From assembly GCA_023548195.1 (NCBI GenBank), contig JAJHZJ010000413.1, forward strand, positions 14,567,941-14,631,940: 64,000 bases of DNA, given 5' to 3'. The notes under the pieces are model-generated. The model had not been told where the DNA came from. It was given only the letters and a program-made list of their open reading frames with translations, and did no database searches. This DNA is from Bettongia penicillata ogilbyi (taxonomy: Eukaryota > Chordata > Mammalia > Diprotodontia > Potoroidae). A program made the translations under genes and the position numbers. Positions 56,770-64,000 of this stretch are shown in pieces; position 1 is the first letter of the stretch; each line of letters opens with the position of its first letter.

Positions 56770-58255
56770 GTTTGGTTTGGTTGGTCAGTAAATAGTTATT
56801 AATTCCTTACCGTAAATTGGAGAAACAGAAGAACAAAAAAAAAAAAAAACCAACCCATAATCCATGTCCTCAAAGAGATCACATTCTAATGGAGAAAAAC
56901 ATGCAAATGGTGATGTACCTAGAATATATATACTGTTCAAAAGGAAAGTACTCTCAGTAGCAGCAGAAGAGCCTCCTGCAGAAAGTGAGATTTGGGGTGA
57001 GTCATAAAGGAATCTAAGGAAATTAGGAGGCAGAAATGAGGAGGCAGATCATTCCAGGCATGGGAAAGAGTCAAAGAAAGGCCACTGAGTTCATAGATGT
57101 TATACAGTATATGAGGGAAAACAGGTAACTTGTAGACTGTAGACTAGCAAATGAGTATGCAGAGGATAATAGAGTGGAAAGATAGGAAGGAGCTAGATTG
57201 TGAAGAGTTTTAAATGCCAAATAAAGAATTTTATATTTGATGCTGAAGGTCATAGGGAGCCACAGAAGTTTATTGAGAGGAAAATGATATAGTGAGACTT
57301 GCCTTTTAGGTAAAGAATTTTGACAGCTGAGTGGAGAATCAATTGTAGAGCAGAGAGACTTGAGGCAGGAAGACTAACCAGAAGCGAATTTCAATAGTTC
57401 AGATGAAAACTGATGGGATCCTATACTAGGACAACAGCTATTTGAGTAGATAATAAGAGATATGTATGAGAAATGTGAAGGTAGAAATGACAAAACCTCC
57501 CAATAGATGGTCTAAGTGGAGTGACTGAAAATGAGAAATGGAGGATAGCACTGAGGTTATGAGCCTGGGTTACTAGAAGTATAGTGGAATACTAGAGAGT
57601 AATCAGAAGTTAGGAAGAAGGGAGGTTTGGGAGAAAAGATGATGGCTTCTATTTTGGACATGTTGATTTAGATGTCAATGGAACATCTGATTTTAGATAC
57701 CAAGAGGTGATTTATAATAGTGGGACTAGAGCTCTAGGGAGAATATAAGACTGTATATATGGATCTGGGAGTCAGATGTACAGCAGTGATAGTTGAACCC
57801 AAGAGCTGATAAGATCACCAATCAAGATAGTATATAGAGTCAAGGAGAGACTCTTGGAGGATACTCATGTTTAGTGGGAATGATCTGGATGAATATCCAT
57901 TGAAAGATACTGATAAATAGATTTGAAGATTATCGGTGCAGAGATAATAATTGAATCTAGGGGAACTAATCAGCTCATCAACAGAAATAATAAAGAGAGA
58001 GAAGAGGAACAAAATAGATCCTCAGGGACACCTGTGGTTAGTTGACACTGCCTGCATGAAGATACAGCAAAGAGATAAAAGAGGAGTATTTATTCAGGTA
58101 GGAGGAGAACTAGGAGAAAGCACTGTCATGAGAACCTGAAAAGGAGAGAATAACTGCGAGGAGAAGATGATCGATGGTGTCAAAGGCTTCAAAGAGGTCA
58201 AGAATAATGAAGATTAAAAAAAAACCTTTGGAAGCATCAGTGTAAGGGCGTGGGA
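56770..58255 (-). mobile_element. L2 LINE, reverse-transcriptase to 3' end
   Basis: The longest L2 copy here. On the minus strand, 58012-57815 still shows the polymerase region as 'SSPRFNYYLCTDNLQIYL', in which the catalytic Y-x-D-D box has decayed to C-T-D-N. 57253-57071 shows the C-terminal 'FKTLHNLAPSYLSTLLS' motif of L2/CR1-clade ORF2. The 3' end (56770-56900) carries a poly(A) run at 56835-56849 and 'caaagagatcacattctaat'. Stops and frameshifts throughout; inactive. Confidence 0.82.
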
Positions 58256-58259
58256 GGCA

Positions 58260-59015
58260 TCACATACACTTGACATTCAAGATTCTTGATTTCCTTTTTC
58301 ATTCTCTTCACTTTCTAATGATGGAGAAAGCCACAGTTAACCTAACTAACCTTTGTTATCACAAAACTATGGCAAAGAATTTGTCAGTCAGAAAATAAGT
58401 TTTCTAGATAAAATGCTTTCCCCAAACACTCAAGTACTTCTAAAATATGATCAATAATCTCATTCTCAATCACTATGACAATATTAGACTTGAATTTTTA
58501 GACCTTAAGGCATAAGATGAGTTCAAGGAAGTCAGAGAGAACATCCACCCCTATGACAGTAGATTGAATGATAGATAGTTCGTCTCATCTCCCTCCTACT
58601 GCAATCAACTTTTTCTTTCTTTTTTAATCACAATCACTTTTTAAGCTTTTATGGTTAGTAGCAATTTGGAAGTTTCCCCAAAAGGTTAAACTTAAAACAT
58701 CTGTTCAATAAAACTGTTATGCCAAATGTTTCAAACATCCAAGTTCAGAGATCTGTAAGATCTCAAGATAGTAAGATAGATAATATTGCCAAACAAGAAT
58801 ATAATTTAATTAAAATAATATTTTGGCAAACTAGTTCATGAATCATCATTGGGAATCAGAGATGTTATGGTGATAAAATGACATGATAAGCAATCACGGG
58901 CTTTATTGCTTCAATGATGGGAGAATTCCAGACTTCTGATATATTTGAGAATGGAAGTATTACTGCACAGACCTCCTCACACATGAGATTCCTCAGTCAG
59001 AGCAGACATCAGCTG
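58260..59015. other. unclassified noncoding DNA
   Basis: No gene or repeat recognised. Confidence 0.42.
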
Positions 59016-59018
59016 GGA

Positions 59019-59775
59019 TTCAATTCAATTCAATAAATATTTGTTAAATACCTACCAGGAAGAAGACTTCCTGCTAGGTGTTATAGACAGCATCTGTGAC
59101 TCATTCTTCTAGGGAGCTCCCAGATGTGGAAACTACAGCTTCCAATGCAGATCATCACCTTCTCTGCAATTTATGGTCTCAGAGAGTTTCCTGGAACATT
59201 GATCATTAAGTGACTTACTCAAGGTCATATAACCAGTTTGTGTCGGGTCTTCTTGGCTTTAGGTTAGGTTCTCTACCCACTCCCATTTACTATCTTGACA
59301 AAGACAGAAAAAGAAACAATCTTCCCTCAAGAAACTTCATTTTATAGAATGAAAAACATACAAAGATAATTGAATGCAAACTATATATAAAAAGTAATTT
59401 CAGGAGAAAGTGCTGACTGCTGGAGGGATGAGCAAAAGCCTCATGTAAGAGATAATACCTGAGTAGAGCCATGTAAGCAGCAAAGACTTACAAAGAGCAG
59501 AGGTGAGGAGAGAAAGCATTCCAGGAATGAAGGACAGCCTTTGAGTCTGATGAGGACATGGGCACAGGAGGTAGAATGTCATGGCAGGGTCAATTTGGCT
59601 GAAATGTAGAATATGAGAATAAAGTGGGAAAGATAAGGTGGAACCAGCTTGTGAGGGACATTAATTCCCACTAGAGAAGTTTGTATTTTATCCAAGAGTT
59701 AATAGAGAGTCACTGAATCTTCTCAATTAGGCAAGTCTAGGGTAGCAGGTGCAAAATTAGTCAGCCTCATCTGAG
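59019..59775 (-). repeat. L2 LINE 3' region with SINE inside
   Basis: L2 end at 59019-59095 ('attcaataaatatttgttaa', 'atacctaccaggaagaagac'). 59195-59285 is a minus-strand SINE piece ('tgacttactcaaggtcatat', 'gttctctacccactccc'). L2 resumes 59290-59775: 'atcttccctcaagaaacttc', 'gaggagagaaagcattccag', 'gaatgaaggacagcctttga'. Confidence 0.68.
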
Positions 59776-59779
59776 GCCG

Positions 59780-60490
59780 TCAAAGGTATTATGGCTTCAT
59801 AATACCTTTATTATTTATTTATTCATAGGTCTTTATAGGTATTATAAAAGAACTAGCTAGTGAAGTTAAATTTCTGAGTACTAAAAAGAAATGATTTCAC
59901 TATCAATAAATTTTAAAAAGGCTTCTACATGCAAGAGTTATTTAAATCGCTGTCAAGGATGCAGCAGTCCGCCTCCCTTCACCCCCTGTTGGCCCTCCAG
60001 GTAGTTTCAGTGGTATTTCATCACCTAGTGTTAGATTGAATCCACTCATTCCTATGAGAAGTGTTTCTTACTATTTTTTGGCAATCGTCTATCATGTATA
60101 CCTAAATAATCATGATAAAAGGAATGTGATCTAAAGGCAATGGCAAATTGTTCTGAGAAAAATCTGAAGAAAGAGAGAAAACATTTTAGGTGCTTCAGTT
60201 GGACTAGATGCTGTTGAGTTCCCTTTTTGCCCTAAAATTCTATGAGTTGGTTCTTTGGCATTTCTAGTTAGTGCTGTTTTTTACATGAGAGACCGTGTTT
60301 GCAAAGTCCTAAGTATATCTCCAAATTTCTTTCAAGAATGGTGGCACTGAACTTTGCCATTGAGTTGCAATGCAATTGTAGTCACCCTTCCCAGGACCTG
60401 CCACTGTCTCAGGTAGTCTCCTCTGCCCCCAAGCCATGGGGCATATTGCTTTTAAATCATCATTTCCTTTTCTGATTCATTTGTGCCAGG
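59780..60490. other. unclassified noncoding DNA
   Basis: No gene seen. 'aataccttta' and 'ttattatttattta' simple sequence occurs near 59800. Confidence 0.42.
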
Positions 60491-60496
60491 CTAATT

Positions 60497-60700
60497 TCAT
60501 GGTATGGAAGAAAGAGCACTAGTCAGGGAGTCAGGAAATCTGGTTTCAAATCCCTTGCTGATAACTTACTTGTTTTATGATCTTGAGTAGACCAGTTCTC
60601 TTTATCTGAACCTCAGTTTCCTCGTTTGTCAAATAAGGGGCTTGCGCTGGATAATCTCTAAGGTCTTTTCTAGGTCTGATGCTCTAAGATGCCTTAAAAA
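60497..60700 (+). repeat. tRNA-derived SINE
   Basis: 'tggaagaaagagcactagtc', 'gtttcaaatcccttgctgat', 'gaacctcagtttcctcgttt', 'gtcaaataaggggcttgcgc', 'aatctctaaggtcttttcta'. Same family as 4990-5162, near full length. Confidence 0.84.
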
Positions 60701-60964
60701 AAAAACAAACCCATACACTTCCTGGTTTAATATTTTTCTTCTTGCATTGCCTGAGGTCATGCTGTCTTTTGCACTTGTTCACCACACTGAGAGCCCTTTT
60801 GCAATGAACATAATTCAGTACTGATGAAACTGATCAACTGGCTCCTTCCCAGAACCTCATCCCTGGTACATTTCTTGCCCTGACTTGCCATTCATGCGGT
60901 TTCCTTTTTAGGTGATATTAAATAGCTTAAAAAACTGTCTGTGACTTTCATGTCAGGTCCACAT

Positions 60965-61090
60965 AATTCAAATCGATTCAATAACATAAGGGCCTACATT
61001 GTGTCAATTATTGTTCTAGATTCTGGGGAAACAATGACAAAAGTGAGCAATCCCTCTCTCCGCAGAGCTATTCACTATTTCCAGGAATGT
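60965..61090 (-). repeat. L2 3' end fragment
   Basis: 'cataagggcctacattgtgt', 'caattattgttctagattct', 'ggggaaacaatgacaaaagt': antisense L2 terminus. Confidence 0.65.
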
Positions 61091-61149
61091 AACTTGACTT
61101 AGAGGGCTTTGTTGAGTGGTCAACGTATGCCTTCTCATCTTCTAAAGGA

Positions 61150-61400
61150 CGTGTTGTTGTTATTGTTGGTAGCCAACATTTACTTAGTACTTTAAGGTTT
61201 ACAGAATGTTACATACGCTATCTCATTTAATCGTCATAAGAGCTGTGAGGTGGGTGCTTTTATTATCTCCACTTTACAGCTGAAAAACGTGAGACCAAGA
61301 GAGGTTATGTGACCTGTGTGTGACTAGAGTCACGTAGTGTGTGTCTGAGGTAGGATTTGAACACTAGAGTTCCTGACTACAAGTCCAATATTTTATCCAC
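61150..61400 (-). repeat. MIR SINE, nearly full length
   Basis: 'agccaacatttacttagtac', 'tttaaggtttacagaatgtt', 'tcataagagctgtgaggtgg', 'ttatctccactttacagctg', 'gtgtctgaggtaggatttga'. Confidence 0.83.
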
Positions 61401-61444
61401 CCTACTTTCTATTGACCAAACTTTTTGATGGTTCTAATTAATGG

Positions 61445-61930
61445 GAGAGGCAGCATAATGTAGTGGATAGATGATCTAGACCACAGATTCTTAATTAACC
61501 TGGGGTCTGTGAACTTGTTTATATAAAATACAATGTTGACAACAGTATTTTGATATGATTTTCCTTGTTGATTGGATGGGCTTTGTTTTCTGCTTTTAAA
61601 ACCATCATTTTGATAAGAGGTATATAGATTTCACCAGATTGATAAAGAAGCCCAAGTCACACAGTCATTAGTAAGGACTTTTTAAAGCACCTGCTATGTA
61701 CCAGTTACTGTGCTAAACTTTGGGTCAAATACAAAAGAGATTAATCACTCTTGGTCTAGATGGCTAGCCTTGCAGTTAGGAAAGTTAGGGTCTGAGACTT
61801 GCCTTACACATATCTTAGCTGTGTTATCTTGAACAAGTCACTTACCCCTTTATGGCCCAGGCAATTCTCTAGGTCAAATTGAATGTCTGATCTGTATCAG
61901 AGGGAGAATTTTTCATGAGTTCACAGGTAT
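61445..61930. repeat. cluster: SINE head, MITE remnant, L2 end, SINE
   Basis: 61445-61477 is a plus-strand SINE head ('gcataatgtagtggatagat'). 61478-61660 is a MITE remnant ('ttaacctggggtctgtgaac', 'ttttgatatgattttccttg', 'agatttcaccagattgataa') sister to 44362-44530. 61668-61745 is an antisense L2 end ('gcacctgctatgtaccagtt'). 61755-61930 is a plus-strand SINE with the tail 'tctgatctgtatcagaggga' seen also at 6250 and 31413. Confidence 0.62.
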
Positions 61931-62394
61931 AGATCTGAATGGACAAACATATTAGAAAGGGAATTCCATCCCCACTTTAATTAATGTAATCAACGTAAAA
62001 ATATAATGACAGCTAAGTTCTGATATCTTTATCAGGTGGTAAGTCTCTTTGATGGAGTCACCAAATCAATCCAGAGGAATTGTGGAGAAAGGCCACAAGA
62101 GCGAAATTTTTACATCTTGTGTTTGTTCGTATATCCATTGCTCCTAACTTGTTTTATAGAATCTAGCAGCTTACTTGGATGCAGAATTGAGACTCACCAG
62201 TTTGCTAATGCTTCAGGATTTCCTTTCTCTACATCTTTATAGATTGAAGTCATTTTGGCAATATGGTGATTATCAAATACCAGTAGATATGTAACAAGGC
62301 TACACCTTTTGGCCAAAAGTTCTACAAGTCCACTGTTATATTCATTGAAAATTTTCACATAGATGACTCATGGTGTGATAAACTTAGAATTCCA

Positions 62395-62690
62395 CTGGAT
62401 ATGAAGTTAGAACATAAGGATCTGAATTCTAGTTCTGTTACTTAGAAATACAGGATCATAGATTTAGAGCCTATAGGTACCTCTAAGGCTCTTCATCACA
62501 AATGAGGAAACTGAGGCCCAGAGAAGTAAAATGTATGACCCAAGGTCTTCTAATCTAACTTTACCATTTTTTCCACATTGCCACCCAGTCTCTCTAGAAT
62601 TTAGGTGTATTTCTCACTTTATTAGGGACAGGTTACTTAATTTCTATATCTCTGTTTCTTTAGCTATAAATTGAAAATAATAATTTTTAT
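62395..62690 (+). repeat. MIR split by an opposite-strand SINE
   Basis: The plus-strand MIR head 'aaggatctgaattctagttc' at 62398 is followed at 62450-62595 by a minus-strand SINE ('atcatagatttagagcctat', 'aatgaggaaactgaggccca', 'gacccaaggtcttctaat'). The MIR resumes at about 62625 ('gacaggttacttaatttcta', 'tagctataaattgaaaataa'). Confidence 0.65.
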
Positions 62691-62935
62691 GATAACAATA
62701 GCTAGCAATTATATAGAGTTTTAGAGTTTGCAAAGAACCTTTTATCTGTTACCTCACTTGATAACTACATTGAGGGGAAGGTACTATTATTATCCCCATT
62801 TTACAGATCAGGAAACTAAAGCAGGTAGAGATTAAATGATTTGCCCAGAGTCATACAGCTAATAAGTTGGTGGGGCAAGATTTGCACTCAGGTCTTCCTC
62901 ACTCCAGACCCAAAGTTTTTCCTATCAACCCTTTA
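62690..62935 (-). repeat. MIR SINE, nearly full length
   Basis: 'aatagctagcaattatatag', 'tttgcaaagaaccttttatc', 'ttattatccccattttacag', 'atcaggaaactaaagcaggt', 'gagtcatacagctaataagt', 'tttgcactcaggtcttcctc'. Confidence 0.85.
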
Positions 62936-63069
62936 TAGTAATTATGAGGAAAAAACTTTGTGAACTGCAAAGTTATATACAAATATGAGCTATTATTTAT
63001 TTCCTAATGGTAGGAAATAATAGCACAAAATTAGCAATATTATTATCAACACAAAATATTTTTAATCCA

Positions 63070-63750
63070 ATTTTATCTAATACCTCTGATCGAAATCTAA
63101 ACTCTTTAGCATAGTATTTAAAACTTTCTATGCTCTTATTCCAACTTACCTTTCTTTATCTCCCACAATTCCTTAGGTATATTTACTTTTCATCTGAAAA
63201 AGACAACTCTTGCCTTCCTATGTAGAGTGTATTCACTTACTCTTCCCTTCTTTCAAACCTTTAATTATGCTATTACTATACCATTTACATTCATCAAAAT
63301 CCTTCCTGCCTTCTAGACTTGGGGCAAATACCTCTTCAGGATGCTCCAGACCAGTAGTGTCAAACTCATAGAAATGAAGCCACAAACCACATATAGGAAT
63401 TCTTGCCAGTTACATGTTGACTTAGAAAGCCACATATTAACATTATCTATGTTCTATAATCCTAAACTTATTTTTTTTAAATTTTGTTAAATATTTTCCA
63501 ATTACATTTTCATCTGGTTTAGGCTATACTAGGAAATATTGCGGGCCATGTTTGACATCTCTGTTCCAGACCACTTTGTATACTTTCGGAGGACACTTGT
63601 TTTACCTTTTTTTAACATACATTTGTTTACTTTTCTTGTTCCTCTTTTTGGACTAAAAGCTTTAAGGGACATGTTCAAGATATTTTTTACCTTTACATAT
63701 CCTGAAGTGCATAGCATAGTTCTTTGCACATAACAAATTGAATTGAATTG
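63070..63750 (+). repeat. L2 LINE 3' region interrupted by a hAT MITE
   Basis: Left part 63070-63351 ('tagcatagtatttaaaactt', 'cttattccaacttacctttc', 'ccttctagacttggggcaaa'). It resumes at 63572 and reaches the L2 end 'cctgaagtgcatagcatagt' and 'tctttgcacataacaaattg' near 63740. Confidence 0.68.
63352..63563 (+). mobile_element. hAT-type MITE, 212 bp, with target duplication
   Basis: A compact non-autonomous DNA transposon. The left end 'cagtagtgtcaaac' and the reverse complement of the right end 'cagagatgtcaaac' agree at 11/14 and start with CAG, as hAT elements often do. The flanks 'ctccagac' (63344-63351) and 'ttccagac' (63564-63571) agree at 7/8, the 8-bp duplication expected of hAT transposition. 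The inner sequence ('agccacatattaacattatc', 'ttccaattacattttcatct') has no coding capacity. Confidence 0.83.
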
Positions 63751-64000
63751 AGGAAGAAAAGTTTGTTTTTAAATAATGAAATGATGAGGTTGGCTAGTTA
63801 TTGACCAACTTAAGAACTCAGAAAAAGCTTCAAGGCAAGGAAGTTGAATATTTAATACATACAGCACTAGCAACATATTCTGAATTTAAAGATTAAAAGG
63901 AAAAACTTCAGGAAGTGATGCCAATAACTTTTATGGGGAGCAACAAAATCCAGTACAATGTCAAGAAGGGAAGAACAGAAAACAAAGGGACTTGGAGGAC

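Overview
This window looks like ordinary intergenic or deep-intronic DNA from a mammal, most probably a marsupial. It is AT-rich and CpG-poor, has no intact host gene in any frame, and is full of retrotransposon debris. The marsupial call rests on tRNA-derived SINEs of the MAR1 type (long head with A/B-box-like sequence and a tail reading back into a 'gaccccatttggggttttcttgg' type end), on L1 3' ends of the type I know from marsupial genomes, and on three copies of an L1-derived element with ORF1 but no ORF2 (half-L1, HAL1). Very many old L2, CR1/L3 and MIR copies fit the same picture. I cannot name the species.

Layout. 1-6.6 kb: MIR and MAR1 SINEs and an AT-rich minisatellite (about 57-bp period, 9 copies) butted against a MAR1 SINE. 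6.6-13 kb: mostly unclassified DNA plus a CR1/L3 and an L2 fragment. 13.06-17.03 kb: the structural highlight, one antisense L2 copy broken by a nearly complete HAL1 (13517-16353, with a degenerate target-site duplication) and by a MIR. 17-26 kb: unclassified DNA, microsatellites, a second HAL1 (minus, 22.7-24.1 kb) inserted in a CR1/L3 copy that carries a 16-bp tandem expansion, and an L2 3' end. 26-35 kb: SINE-dense DNA with a few unclassified blocks. 35.28-36.57 kb: a processed pseudogene (retrocopy) of GOLGA7, with stops, frameshifts and a poly(A) tail. 37-41.1 kb: L2 ends, then an L1 3' end and a third HAL1 side by side on the minus strand, with a long (CT)n. 41-55 kb: SINEs, L1 3' ends on both strands, L2 copies and AT-rich microsatellites. 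55.6-56.3 kb: a Tigger/pogo-type DNA transposon remnant still showing the DNA-binding part of its transposase. 56.8-58.3 kb: an antisense L2 that still shows its reverse transcriptase region. 59-64 kb: L2, MIR and a compact 212-bp hAT-type MITE with matching 8-bp target duplications.

No tRNA, rRNA, CRISPR, operon or functional host protein-coding gene was found. The only long reading frame with a clear family is HAL1 ORF1, and it is interrupted. Repeat calls were made by recognising family motifs by eye and by comparing copies within the window, so boundaries are approximate (about +/-10-40 bp) unless a target duplication fixes them. The most useful observations are the three HAL1 copies that share a non-ORF2 3' region, the nested L2/HAL1/MIR stack, the GOLGA7 retrocopy, the Tigger remnant and the hAT MITE.
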